Shown here in pieces: positions 19,727 to 28,583 of a stretch of DNA of 64,000 nucleotides. The DNA is from Pseudonocardia sp. CNS-004 (lineage in GTDB: Bacteria > Actinomycetota > Actinomycetes > Mycobacteriales > Pseudonocardiaceae), in the NCBI GenBank assembly GCA_001942185.1, contig MKJV01000055.1, positions 1 to 64,000 on the forward strand. The letters are read 5' to 3'. A program made the translations under genes and the position numbers. The number at the start of each line of letters is the position of its first letter. Position 1 is the first letter of the stretch. Below the pieces are notes generated by a model. The model did not search any database and had not been told where the DNA came from. It saw nothing but the letters and a program-made list of their open reading frames with translations.

Positions 19727-20953
19727 GTGGCCGTGGTCTCCACCACCGAGATCGAGGGCGTCTACACCCGGGAGTACGGCCGGGCGGTGGCGGTGCTGAC
19801 CCGCGTCCTCGGTGACATCGACCTCGCCGAGGAGGCGGTGCAGGACGCCTTCGCCGCGGCGGTGCAGCGCTGGCCGGAGACCGGCCTGCCACCCAGCCCG
19901 GCAGGCTGGCTGATCACCACGGCCCGCAACCGGGCGATCGACCGGCTCCGCCGCGAGGCGACCCGCGCCGACCGGCACGCACAGGCCGCGCTGCTGCACG
20001 CCGGGCACGACGAACCGGACGAGGAGCTCGCCGTGCGTGACGACCGCCTGCGGCTGATGTTCACCTGCTGCCACCCGGCGCTGGCCACCAGCGCCCAGGT
20101 GGCGCTGACACTACGGCTGCTCGGCGGCCTCACGACCGCGGAGATCGCGCGCGCGTTCCTCGTGCCCGAGCCGACGATGGCGCAGCGGATCGTGCGGGCG
20201 AAGGGCAAGATCCGCAAGGCTCGGATCCCGTACCGCGTGCCGGACGAGGCGGAGCTGCCGGACCGGCTGCGCGCGGTGCTGGCCGTCCTCTACCTGGTGT
20301 TCAACGAGGGCTACACGGCCAGTAGCGGTGAGCGGCTCGTCCGGGAGGACCTGTGCGCCGAGGCGATCCGGCTGGGCCGGGTGCTCGTGGAGCTGATGCC
20401 CGACGAGCCGGAGGCGCTCGGTCTGCTCGCCCTGATGCTGCTCGTCGAGTCCCGCAGGCCCGCCCGTACGACCGGGGGCGGTGACATCGTGCTGCTCGCC
20501 GACCAGGACCGCACGCGGTGGGACCGCGCGCTCGTCGCGGAGGGACAGGCGCTGGTCCGGCGGTGCCTCCGCCGCGGACGGCCGGGGCCCTACCAGATCC
20601 AGGCCGCGATCAACGCCGTGCACAGCGACGCCCCCGACGCGGAGGAGACCGACTGGCGGCAGATCGTCACGCTCTACGACCAGCTGCTCGCGATGACTCC
20701 GAGCCCGGTCGTGGCGCTGCACCGGGCCGTCGCGGTGGCCGAGGTCGACGGGCCGGCCGCGGGTCTGCGGCTCGTCGACGGGCTGGACCTCGGCGACCAC
20801 CACCTGTTCCACAGCGTGCGGGCCGACCTCCTGCGCAGGCTCGGCCGGACCGGCGAGGCGCGGCGGGCCTACGACGCGGCGCTCACCGGTGCGGGGAACG
20901 TGGCCGAGCGGGCGTTCCTGCAGCGGCGGGGGGCCGAGCTGGGCCCGTCGTGA
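19727..20953 (+). CDS. ECF42-type RNA polymerase sigma factor with C-terminal TPR-like domain
   Basis: Sigma region 2 is seen as EAVQDAFAAAVQRWP with the -10 recognition segment SPAGWLITTARNRAIDRLRR, and region 4 as GGLTTAEIARAFLVPEPTMAQRI. The remaining 200 or so residues form the helical extension that defines the ECF42 (DUF6596) group, which has no anti-sigma factor; the extension itself is thought to control activity. It is 408 residues, normal. It directly follows the DGPF gene (GTG one base after the stop), the hallmark context for this group. Confidence 0.9.
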   Translation: MAVVSTTEIEGVYTREYGRAVAVLTRVLGDIDLAEEAVQDAFAAAVQRWPETGLPPSPAGWLITTARNRAIDRLRREATRADRHAQAALLHAGHDEPDEELAVRDDRLRLMFTCCHPALATSAQVALTLRLLGGLTTAEIARAFLVPEPTMAQRIVRAKGKIRKARIPYRVPDEAELPDRLRAVLAVLYLVFNEGYTASSGERLVREDLCAEAIRLGRVLVELMPDEPEALGLLALMLLVESRRPARTTGGGDIVLLADQDRTRWDRALVAEGQALVRRCLRRGRPGPYQIQAAINAVHSDAPDAEETDWRQIVTLYDQLLAMTPSPVVALHRAVAVAEVDGPAAGLRLVDGLDLGDHHLFHSVRADLLRRLGRTGEARRAYDAALTGAGNVAERAFLQRRGAELGPS

Positions 20954-21216
20954 TCACCCGTACGTGACGGCGCACCCGTCCGCGTGTCGTGACCCCGGCC
21001 CGGCACCGACCGTGACGGCCGACCGGATGCCCGGTGCGGAACTCGCAGGAGCTGATCACGAAGAGTGACACTCCGCGCATCGAGAACGATAAACGTCCAG
21101 CTCCGGGTCGGGCACACGATGGTGGGACATCCGTGGTCGCCCGCGCGGCGGCGAGGTTACTTTTCGAACGTCAGTCGCGACCGCACAGAGTTCACCCCTC
21201 AATTCAGGAGCCGAAC

Positions 21217-21513
21217 GTGTGGAAGAAAGCTGGAATCGTCATATCCGCGAGCCTGGCGGCCGGGCTGGCGTTCGCCCCGCTCGCCAACGCGAGTGAGTCG
21301 CCGGAAGGAGACGACGACGCGGAGCAGGTCATCTCCGGGGACGACGCGCCGCAGGCCGGCCTGCTCAACCTCGGCGACCTCAACGTGCTGAACGACCTGA
21401 ACGTCTGCCCGGACGTCACGGGCAACCTGGGTCTCGGGCCGCTGCTCGGTAATGGTTCGTCGGACCCCGACAACGTAGACGCGCCGGTCGACTGCGATTC
21501 GGAGGACGACTAG
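21217..21513 (+). CDS. Small secreted acidic protein
   Basis: This 98-residue protein has a clear signal peptide (WKKAGIVISASLAAGLAFAPLANA, cleavage after ANA), then a very acidic mature part. A hydrophobic repeat-like stretch LLNLGDLNVLNDLNVCPD and a Gly/Leu segment resemble short surface proteins of actinomycetes. There are two cysteines in the mature chain, perhaps one disulfide. GTG 21217 follows CAGGAG. The upstream 263 bp (20954-21216) holds no gene I can support. Function unknown; cell-surface location is likely. Confidence 0.7.
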   Translation: MWKKAGIVISASLAAGLAFAPLANASESPEGDDDAEQVISGDDAPQAGLLNLGDLNVLNDLNVCPDVTGNLGLGPLLGNGSSDPDNVDAPVDCDSEDD

Positions 21514-21523
21514 TAGAGGCCGG

Positions 21524-21570
21524 GAATCGACAAGAAACGGCACCCCGAACGGGGTGCCGTTTCTCGATTC
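21524..21570. terminator. Strong bidirectional hairpin terminator
   Basis: GAAACGGCACCCC and GGGGTGCCGTTTC form a 13-bp perfect stem with loop GAAC, extended by GAATCGA/TCGATTC after a 3-base bulge. It lies between the convergent secreted-protein and DoxX genes, so it should serve both strands. Confidence 0.85.
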
Positions 21571-21576
21571 TCGGGT

Positions 21577-21989
21577 TCAGCGGTTCCGCTCCGGGAGCCA
21601 TGCGGCGATCGTGTCGCGCCGTCCCCACGCGATGACGGCGGCCAGCACGAAGATGATGGCCGGGGTGATGACCATCGCCGGCTCGCCCAGCACCACCGCC
21701 TGGGTGTAGGCCGCGCCGACCATCAGGCCATCAGGCCGACCGCCGCGGGCCCGGCCACCCGCGCCACCACGAGGCCGATGCCGCCGACGACCTCGACGAC
21801 GCCGATGAAGTAGCGGAACCAGTCCCCGGCGCCGATGTCGGTGAAGATCTGCACCGCGTACGGGTCGCCCCAGAGCTTGGGCGCGCCCGATGCGATGGCG
21901 ATGAAGAGCCCCAGCAGGATCTGCAGGGTCCACAGCGCGCGGTGGGCGCCGCGGGAGCGGGTCGGGGCGGCGTGGGCGGTGGTGGTCAT
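21577..21989 (-). CDS. DoxX family membrane protein
   Basis: This four-helix membrane protein shows the DoxX signature LQILLGLFIAIASGAPKLWG in helix 1, then IGVVEVVGGIGLVVARVAG. A one-base loss near 21726 (GCC CTG read as GCCTG) splits the gene; the corrected tail is LMVGAAYTQAVVLGEP through WLPERNR, total about 138 residues. Family members have been linked to thiosulfate metabolism or redox balance at the membrane; no specific role can be given. It diverges from a truncated IclR gene. Confidence 0.8.
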
Positions 21990-22071
21990 CGGTTCCTCCT
22001 GGGTGGCGCGGGCGCGCTGTCAGGGGTAGGACCGGGGCGCGCGGCGGAACTCATCGGTCGGGAGGGGGGCC

Positions 22072-22437
22072 ATGGCGGGCGGGTCCTCCGAGCCCGGGCG
22101 GTCGGTGCTCGATCGCGCGCTGGCGGTGCTGGGCTCGTTCACCGACGAGCGTCCCGAGCAGTCGCTCGGCGAGATCGTCGCGGCCACCGGGCTCGCAGCC
22201 GCCACCGTGCACCGGCTGGTCGCTGAGCTCGTGGCCTGGGGTGCGCTGGAGCGTCCCGTGCGCGGCCGGTACCGGATCGGCATCCGGCTCTGGCAGATCG
22301 GCGCGCTCGCGCCGCTGGCGAGGGACCTGCGCGACGCCGACCACGCGGACCTCGTGGCCGCCCTCGACGAGATCGTGCCCACCCTGACCGAGCGGTCAGG
22401 CCCGCTCCTGCTGGAAGTCGCCGTCGCGCCGGGCTAG
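22072..22437 (+). pseudogene. Truncated IclR family regulator
   Basis: The first 90 residues are a normal IclR winged helix (SVLDRALAVLGSF, then EIVAATGLAAATVHRLVAEL and GRYRIGIRLWQIG). Full IclR proteins have about 250 residues with an effector domain; here the chain stops at 121 with an unrelated-looking tail. There is a good ribosome binding site (GGAGGGGGG) and ATG at 22072, so the short protein could still be made and bind DNA. It is read as a deletion derivative, not a sequencing frameshift, because no other frame continues the effector domain. Confidence 0.65.
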
Positions 22438-22451
22438 GGCTACCACGTGGT

Positions 22452-22493
22452 CGTGAGTGGATACGAGTGCTCCAGCACCTGTATCCACTCACG
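22452..22493. terminator. Long hairpin between convergent genes
   Basis: CGTGAGTGGATAC and GTATCCACTCACG form a 13-bp perfect stem; the loop contains a nested GTGCT/AGCAC stem, giving almost 18 paired bases. It lies between the IclR remnant and the convergent protease gene. It has no T-tract, so termination is inferred from position and strength. Confidence 0.65.
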
Positions 22494-22496
22494 GCT

Positions 22497-23304
22497 TCAG
22501 TCGCGGAGGCGGAACGGGGTGCGGCCCGGCACCAGCTCCACCTCGCCGATCCCGCCGAACGCGGTGACGTAGTCCAGCGCGTGGGCGAGATCGGTCACGC
22601 CGTTGGTGTCGCTCCCATCGGTGAACAGGGTCGAGAGCACCCCGAACGCGCGGCCGTCGGCGTCGAGGTAGCCGCTGCCGGAGTCGCCGGGGCGTCCCGG
22701 GGGCCGGGTCTCGACGAGGTGGGCGAGCCCGGCGTCGGCCGCGCCGAGGCTGCGGCCCTGCTTGGCGCTCGTGCGGCTGCCGTTCGGTTGGTAGCTGGCG
22801 ACCGGTTCGCCCGCCACTGTGCCGTCCGTGTCCAGGCCGGTGGGCCCGCCGAACACCGGCACGGTCGGGTCGACCCGCGCCGCGTCGGTGGGCTCCAGCT
22901 CCACCAGGCGAAGTCGTTGTGCAGGCACCGTGCGGTGTCCGACTCGCCGCGTTGCTGCATCGCGCCCCACGACGTGTAGGCGAGCCGGCCCGACGTACGG
23001 GAGCCGTCCGTGCCGACGATCGTCACGTCGGTGCCGAGGGGGAGCGCAGGCTCGTCGCAGCCCGACAGGCCCACCGACTCGCCCGCGCTCGCGCAGTGGG
23101 CCGCGTACCCGAGGTAGGTCGCGTCGCCACCGGCGAACACGAACGCCGCGGTGCAGGTGCTGGTGACGCCCTCGTCCACCGGGCTGATCATCAGGCGCCG
23201 GGTGCGATCGTCGCGGCAGGTGCGGGCGTCGCGTGCGCCGGGCTCCCGACGAGCGCCAGCCCCGCGACGGCGACACCGAGCACGGCGAGGCGGTGGACGG
23301 CCAT
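22497..23304 (-). CDS. Secreted trypsin-like serine protease
   Basis: This is a predicted extracellular protease of family S1. It has a signal peptide MAVHRLAVLGVAVAGLALVG ending AHA, then the catalytic His in YAAHC, Asp in NDFALVEL and Ser in GRPGDSGSGY. The six cysteines include the pair around the active His. Two one-base losses (near 23211, GCC CTG; near 22915, GCC CTG) split the gene; both are repaired by adding one C. The corrected length is about 269 residues. Export may be by Sec. Substrate unknown. Confidence 0.8.
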
Positions 23305-23493
23305 CGGTCACTCCCCAGCGGTCGAGGATCGGGCCGAGCGTAGATCGACTTTCGGGTCCGTGCCGCCCTTGTCGCGCGACGGGGTGACGGGACCGCGCTG
23401 ACGCCGGACCGCATCGTCTGAAAGGCTGGGCCCTGCTCCCCCTTGCACCGTTGTCCTGCGCGCGGGCGAGCGCGACCGAGAGGACCTGCAGCG

Positions 23494-24095
23494 TTGGACG
23501 TCCTGAGCGTGTGCGATGCCGTCCTGCGTAGTTCCTGGCTGTTGCCACTGCTCGTCGTGATGATCGCGATCGACGCGCCGTTCCCGGTCCTCCCCAGCGA
23601 GACCATCCTCATGTCGGCGGCCACCACCGCGTTCGGCGGAGGGGACGCGTGGATGGTGGTCGGGCTCTTCGTGGCCGCGCTGGCCGGCTCGGTGTTGGGC
23701 GACGCGGTGGTCTTCTGGCTCGGCCGGTGTTCGCACCGGCTGGTGGCGCGCACCGTCGACAACGAGCACGAGGTGTCGGCGTGGGTGCGCAAGCACATGC
23801 TGCAGCGTCCGGGCATCGCGCTGGTGGGTGCGCGGTTCATCCCGGGCGGGCGCTGGTGAGCACCGCGGCCGCGGGCCGGTTCGGCCTCCCGGTGCGCCGC
23901 TTCCTGCCCTGGTCGATCGCGAGCTCGGCGGCGTGGAGCGTCTATATGCTGTTGGTGGGGCTGGCGCTCGGTCCCGTCACCGGTGGCGACCCGCTGCTCA
24001 GCCTGTTCGCCGGCGTCGGGATGGCGCTGGTGACGGCGGCCGGGTTCGCGGTGGTGGCTCGGGCGCGGCGCAACCGCGTGGCCGTCGCCCCCTGA
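23494..24095 (+). CDS. DedA family membrane protein
   Basis: This is a predicted integral membrane protein of the DedA/SNARE-associated family, thought to move lipids or ions across the membrane. The family words are PFPVLPSETILM, GSVLGDAVVFWLGR and GARFIPGGRLVST. TTG 23494 is chosen because the paralogue at 45665 begins with the matching MDV at an ATG, and GAGAGGA lies upstream. A one-base loss near 23852 splits the gene (GGGCGGCTG read as GGGCGCTG). Corrected length is about 200 residues. Confidence 0.8.
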
Positions 24096-24121
24096 GGGAG
24101 CAGCGCGCCACTCTCGAATGT

Positions 24122-24185
24122 GAGCACTGCTCTTGACGTGGTACCCTCCGCGTGGTGCACTGCTCTTTGACAAGAGCAGTGCTCT
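24122..24185. promoter_or_regulatory. Promoter with three GAGCA-N-TGCTC-type operators
   Basis: GAGCACTGCTC occurs at 24122, a variant TGCACTGCTC at 24156, and the perfect 13-bp palindrome AGAGCAGTGCTCT at 24173. The second and third also form an 11-bp inverted repeat around TGAC. TTGACA (24167-24172) is a -35 box and TTGTAT/TGTATA follows at 17-18 bp, so the best palindrome fills the promoter spacer. The layout is that of a repressor, most often TetR-type for this consensus; no regulator gene is adjacent. Confidence 0.75.
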
Positions 24186-24206
24186 CGATTTGTATAGGAG
24201 ATCGCG

Positions 24207-24653
24207 ATGGCTGTCCCGCCGCGTCACGTCGAGGCCGGCCGTGGGGCCGCGCTGTTCAACTCCGTCGTCCGCTGGATCACGGCGCGCGGGGTGAGCGTCT
24301 GGGGCTCCCGGGTGCTCGCGGTGCGGGGCCGGCGCAGCGGTGAGTGGCGGACCGTGCCGGTCAACCTGCTCGCCCACGACGGCGGCAGGTACCTCGTGGC
24401 CCCGCGGGGCCACACGCAGTGGGTGCGCAACCTGCGCGCCGCGGGCGGCGCGGGCGAGCTGCGGCTGGGCGGGCGGACCGAAGCCTTCGTCGCCGACGAG
24501 GTCGCCGACGCCGACAAGCCCGAGATCCTGCGCGAGTACCTGCGGCGGTGGAAGTTCGAGGTGGGCGTGTTCTTCGACGGCATCGACCACACCGCGTCCG
24601 ACGAGACGCTGCTCGCGATCGCCCCCGGCTACCCGGTGTTCCGGCTGCGCTGA
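24207..24653 (+). CDS. Deazaflavin-dependent nitroreductase family protein
   Basis: This split-barrel protein of 148 residues belongs to the Ddn/DUF385 type (VLAVRGRRSGEWRTVPVNLL, then APRGHTQWVRNLRAAG contacting F420). ATG 24207 follows TAGGAGA. Activity on quinones or nitro compounds is typical. Expression is expected to be tightly repressed and inducible because of the operators in its promoter. A GC hairpin 33 bp after the stop should end the transcript, making this a single-gene unit. Confidence 0.8.
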   Translation: MAVPPRHVEAGRGAALFNSVVRWITARGVSVWGSRVLAVRGRRSGEWRTVPVNLLAHDGGRYLVAPRGHTQWVRNLRAAGGAGELRLGGRTEAFVADEVADADKPEILREYLRRWKFEVGVFFDGIDHTASDETLLAIAPGYPVFRLR

Positions 24654-24685
24654 ACCCGCACGCTCCAGAAAGAAGATCAACCGAA

Positions 24686-24713
24686 GCCGGCGGAGGCTCC
24701 CCGTTCCGCCGGC
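24686..24713 (+). terminator. GC-rich hairpin terminator
   Basis: GCCGGCGGA and TCCGCCGGC form a perfect 9-bp stem with a 10-base loop, 33 bp after the nitroreductase-family stop. The following 200 bp (24714-24926) hold nothing I can support. Confidence 0.65.
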
Positions 24714-24926
24714 CCCGGTCATCGGGCTCAACGCCCGACCTGAGGCCCGGATGCGGGTGGATCTTGATCGTCCGTCGAGTGGGCGATCACGATCGGTGAT
24801 CGGCTTGTGACGAGATTGGCGCCGAACGGTTGCCGTCGAGCGACAGGCGGGAACCATCCAGCGCGGAGCCGCGCGTCGCCATCCTCGTCCGCGGAGCGTC
24901 AGCGAGTGGCCACGCCGCCATCCCGC

Positions 24927-25157
24927 TCAGCCCGGGAGGCGGCGGCGGAGGGCCGCGCGGGCGATCTCCAGCGCCTCGCCACGGCCGATCGCGGGACGCG
25001 CCCCGCTCGGCGTCCGGTCGGCGGACGGCGGTGCGTCCGGGGCCCGGTCGGCGGCGGCATCGAGGAGGGCGGCGGGCTCGTCGTCCCCCAGCCGTCGCAG
25101 CAGCGTGGCGAGGTTGCGCAGCGTCACCCACAGCTGTGTGCCGGCGTCGCCGGCCCC
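24927..25157 (-). pseudogene. C-terminal remnant of a large ATP-binding regulator
   Basis: The minus strand encodes about 75 residues beginning AGTQLWVTLRNLATLLRRLGD and ending EIARAALRRRLPG, which matches the usual tail of NB-ARC/AfsR- or LuxR-like regulators. Upstream, the frame is only antisense to the FAD oxidase gene, and no start or ATPase part exists. It is a leftover of a gene mostly deleted, perhaps when the oxidase gene region arrived. Confidence 0.55.
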
Positions 25158-25177
25158 GGAGTGAGGGGACTGGTGGG

Positions 25178-26573
25178 ATGACGACGAGCGAGCTGGTCGG
25201 GACGGGCGAGCAGGCCGTGGTCGACGCGCTGCGGGCGGCGGTGCGTGGCGCGGTGATCGGCCGTGGCGATCCTGGTTACGACGAGGCACGCCGGGTGTGG
25301 AACGGGTTGATCGACCGCAGGCCCGCGGTGATCGCCCGGTGCGCAGGCACCGCGGACGTGGTCGAGGCCGTGCGGGTGGCGCGGGCGCACCGGCCGGTCG
25401 TGAGCGTGCGGGGCGGCGGGCACCAGGTCGCCGGCAGCGCGGTGTGCGACGACGGGCTGGTGATCGACCTGTCCGGGATGCGGGGCGTGCACGTCGACCC
25501 GGTCGCCCGCACCGTCCGCGCACAGGCCGGTGCGACGTGGGCCGACGTCGACCGGGCCACCCAGCTGTTCGGGCTGGTCACACCCGGAGGTGAGGTGTCG
25601 AGGACCGGGATCGCCGGCTTCACCCTCGGCGGCGGGATGGGCGTGCTGCAGCGCCGGTACGGCCTGGCGTGCGACAACCTGCGTTCCGTCGAGATCGTCA
25701 CCGCGGACGGGGCCGTGCGCACCGCGAGCCGCGAGGAGCACTCCGATCTGTTCTGGGCGGCCCGGGGCGGCGGGCGCGGGCTCGGCGTGGTGACGTCGTT
25801 CGAGCTCGACCTGCACCCGCTCGGGCCGGTGGTGCGCAAGGCGCTGGTGTTCTACCCCTACGACCAGGCCCGGACGGTGGCCCGGGGCTGCGCGACCTCA
25901 CCGCGCAGCTGCCGGACACGGTCTCGCCCGAGCTCGTCCTGTGGAGCGTCCCGCCGGACCCGGCGATCCCGGCCGGGCTGCACGGCGCCCCGGTCGTCAT
26001 CGTCGGAGGCGTGTACGCGGGCGACCCGGCGGACGCGGAACCGGTGCTGGCGCCGCTCGCCGAGCTGGGCGCCCCGTTGATGGAGGCCGGCGGCGCCCTG
26101 CGCTACACCGACATGCAGCAGGCGCTGGACCCCGCGTTCCCGGACGGCGGGAGGTACTTCTTCAAGTCCCATTTCGCCCGTGAGCTCACCGACGACGCCA
26201 TCGACACGATGCTCGCCTGCGACGCCCGGCGGGCCACCCCGCAGTCGCTGATGGTCGTCCGCACCCTGGGCGGCGCCGTCGACCGCGTCGGCCCGGACGA
26301 GAGCGCCTACCCGCATCGAGGCCCCGCTACAACGTCAGCATCGACGCCGGCTGGACCGACCCCGCCCTCGACGACCGCGCGATCGGCTGGGCCCGCTCGT
26401 CGTGGGACGCGCTGTGCGGGTTCGCGACCGGCGGCGTGTACGTCAACTTCGCGGGCCTGGACGAGGAGAGCGCGCGGGACGCGGTCTTCGGCGAGAGCAC
26501 GGCGAAGCTGGACGAGATCCAGGGGGCCTACGACCCGGAAGCCCTCTTCGCCACGGCGGCCCGCCGCATGTGA
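25178..26573 (+). CDS. FAD-linked oxidase, berberine-bridge / 6-hydroxynicotine oxidase type
   Basis: This is a flavoprotein oxidase of the VAO/BBE group. The FAD domain has VVSVRGGGHQVAGSAV (the His can carry covalent FAD), then GGEVSRTGIAGFTLGGGMG and FWAARGGGRGLGVVT. The C-terminal BBE motif region reads AYPHRGPRYNVSIDAGW and ends YDPEALF. Two one-base losses split it (near 25889 and 26315, both in C runs). Corrected length is about 465 residues. ATG 25178 lies after GAGTGAGGGGA. It oxidises alcohols, sugars or alkaloid-like substrates; the natural one is unknown. Confidence 0.85.
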
Positions 26574-26584
26574 GGAACCCCCGT

Positions 26585-26648
26585 TTCCGACGAGCGGCTC
26601 GTTCGTCGGAACCTAGGCCCTAGGCGACGGGCGGGCCGCTCGTCGGAA
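26585..26648. terminator. 14-bp inverted repeat at convergent gene ends
   Basis: TTCCGACGAGCGGC (26585-26598) and GCCGCTCGTCGGAA (26635-26648) are perfect inverted copies 36 bp apart, between the FAD oxidase and the PucR regulator; the right arm overlaps the regulator's last codons. CCTAGG lies near the centre. It is probably a bidirectional terminator. Confidence 0.6.
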
Positions 26649-28536
26649 CTGCGCGGAGGCGCCTCAAGCGCAACGCCAGCTGGATCTCCAGGGCGCGCTC
26701 GGGGGTGTGCCAGTCGGCGCCCAGGAGGGCTGCCACGCGTTCCAGGCGCTGGGCCACCGTGTTCACGTGGACGTGGAGGGTGCCGGCGGCGCGGGTCGGG
26801 CTGGAGCCGGCGGCGAAGTAGGCCTCCAGGGTGGCCAGCAGGTCGGTGCCGCGGCGGGCGTCGTGGGCGGCGACGGGACCGAGCACGCGCTCGACGTAGC
26901 CCTCGACGCCCGCGGTGTCGCCCGTGACGAGCCCGGCGAAGCCGAGGTCGCGGGCCGAACCGGCGGTCAGGCCGAGCGCGGCGAGCGCATAGGCCGTGCG
27001 CCGGGCCTCCGCATGGGCGTCGCGCAGGCCTGCCGCGGGCACCACCGGTCCGGCCGCGCCCACGGTCACTGCGCCCACGGTCCCGGCGTCGCGTCCCATC
27101 CGCCGGGCCAGGTCGGCCGCCACGGCGGACGGGTCGCGGCCGGGAACCACGGCGACCACCGACCCGTCGTGCCCGCCCACGAGCCCGGTGCCGGGCCCGC
27201 GCCCGCCGCGGCAGACCGCGACGACGTGCGGGGCACGCAGCCGCAGCCCGAGGAGCCTGCCGCGTTCTACGAGCGTGGCGTCCACGTCCCGGCGGGGCGG
27301 GCCAGCAGGTCGGCGAGCAGGTCGGTGCGGACGCGCTGGTCGGCCTCGGCCTCCCGGAGCCGGAACAGCAGCACGAGCGCGGTCACCATCGCCGCGCGCT
27401 CCACCGTGCGGACCTGGCCGTCGTCGAGTGCGGCGCGGCCGCCGAGCACGAGGGTGCCCAGGCGCTGGCCAGCGGCCCGCACGGCCACCGCCGCCGCGCC
27501 GCCGGCGCTCACCAGCCGGGCCGCGTCCGCGGTCCGGTGCACGGCCGGCAGGTCGGCGGCGCCGTCGGGCACCGCGCCGTGGGCGGCCAGCAACTGGTCG
27601 TCGACGTCCAGCACCGCCACCCAGCAGCCGAGCAGCTCGCCGAGGGCGGCGGCGATGTCGTCGACCCCGCCGCCGGAGAGCACGACCCCGGCGAACCGGT
27701 CGTGCGCCGCGGCCGCCTGCTCGATCCCGGCGTGCGCACTGGACCAGCGCGGCGAGCGCGTCGGCCGTCTCCGCCGCGCGGCGCACCTGCACGAGCGAGA
27801 CGGCGGCGAGCGCGGCCAGCGATCCGGCGTGCGCACTGGACCAGCGCGGCGAGCGCATCGGCCGTCTCCGCCGCGCGGCGCACCTGCACGAGCGAGACGG
27901 CGGCGAGCGCGGCCAGCGATCCGAGCAGCGCCACCTCGGTGCTGGCGAACGGCCTGCGCACCCGGTGCGCGGCGAACAGCACCCCGACGAACTCGCGATC
28001 CACCAGCAGCGGTGTGCCGCAGATCGCGATGAGCCCTTCCTCCTCGACGGCCGCGTCGATCTCGGTGGTGTGGTCGTAGCGGGTGTCGGCCGGGTAGTCG
28101 GCGGTCCAGTACGGCCGCCGCGTCTGCGCCACCAGGCCGCCCAGCCCCGCGCCACCGGCAACCGGAGGGTCTGGAAACGGGCGGAGATCGAGCCGTCCGT
28201 CGCGCGCATGAACGTGTCGCCGCGGTCCGGGTCGGCCAGCGTCAGGTACGCGCAGTCCGCCCCGAGCAGGCTGCGGGCGCGGCGCACGATCGTGTCCAGC
28301 ACGCCGCCGGGGTCTGGGAGGGAGGCGAGGTCGCGGGCGATGTCGACGAGCGCCGAGAGCTCGGCCTCGCGGCGCCGGTGCGCGTCGATCCCCGCGCGGA
28401 CCCGCAGGGCGAGCTCGCGCGCGACCGCCCCGGACTCCGGGTCGGCCGCCGCGAGCGCCCGCGCCTGCTCCTCGATCCCCTCCGCGGGCGCGTCCTGCGC
28501 GAGCAGGCGAAGCAGCTCCAGCGCCGTCCGCGACAC
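26620..28536 (-). CDS. GAF-PucR (CdaR-like) transcriptional regulator
   Basis: This is a one-component regulator. An N-terminal GAF sensor (residues about 60-190, RSLLGADCAYLTLADPDRGD, then GGLVAQTRRPYWTADYP) is followed by a CdaR/PucR-type middle and the C-terminal PucR HTH (DLLATLEAYFAAGSSPTRAA, then LHVHVNTVAQRLERV). Frame breaks occur near 28157 and 27289, and a 97-bp tandem duplication lies at 27731-27923. Corrected length is about 600 residues. GTG 28536 is the likely start (VSRTALELLRLLAQD). The next genes on the same strand, a transporter and a dehydrogenase, are the likely regulon. Confidence 0.75.
   Translation of the reverse strand: MSRTALELLRLLAQDAPAEGIEEQARALAAADPESGAVARELALRVRAGIDAHRRREAELSALVDIARDLASLPDPGGVLDTIVRRARSLLGADCAYLTLADPDRGDTFMRATDGSISARFQTLRLPVARGWAAWWRRRGGRTGPPTTRPTPATTTPPRSTRPSRRKGSSRSAAHRCWWIASSSGCCSPRTGCAGRSPAPRWRCSDRWPRSPPSRSCRCAARRRRPMRSPRWSSAHAGSLAALAAVSLVQVRRAAETADALAALVQCARRDRAGGRGARPVRRGRALRRRGRRHRRRPRRAARLLGGGAGRRRPVAGRPRRGARRRRRPAGRAPDRGRGPAGERRRRGGGGRAGRWPAPGHPRARRPRRTRRRPGPHGGARGDGDRARAAVPAPGGRGRPARPHRPARRPAGPPRRDVDATLVERGRLLGLRLRAPHVVAVCRGGRGPGTGLVGGHDGSVVAVVPGRDPSAVAADLARRMGRDAGTVGAVTVGAAGPVVPAAGLRDAHAEARRTAYALAALGLTAGSARDLGFAGLVTGDTAGVEGYVERVLGPVAAHDARRGTDLLATLEAYFAAGSSPTRAAGTLHVHVNTVAQRLERVAALLGADWHTPERALEIQLALRLRRLRAVPTSGPPVA
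27731..27923. repeat. 97-bp tandem duplication inside the PucR gene
   Basis: Two head-to-tail copies (27731-27827 and 27828-27923) differ at one base (27760 G, 27857 A). The duplication covers the linker after the GAF domain and disturbs the frame, so only one copy is likely real. Confidence 0.9.
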
Positions 28537-28583
28537 GGCGGTGATGATGCCACCGCCGTGCCCGACGCCCGGGTCCGCTGCGT

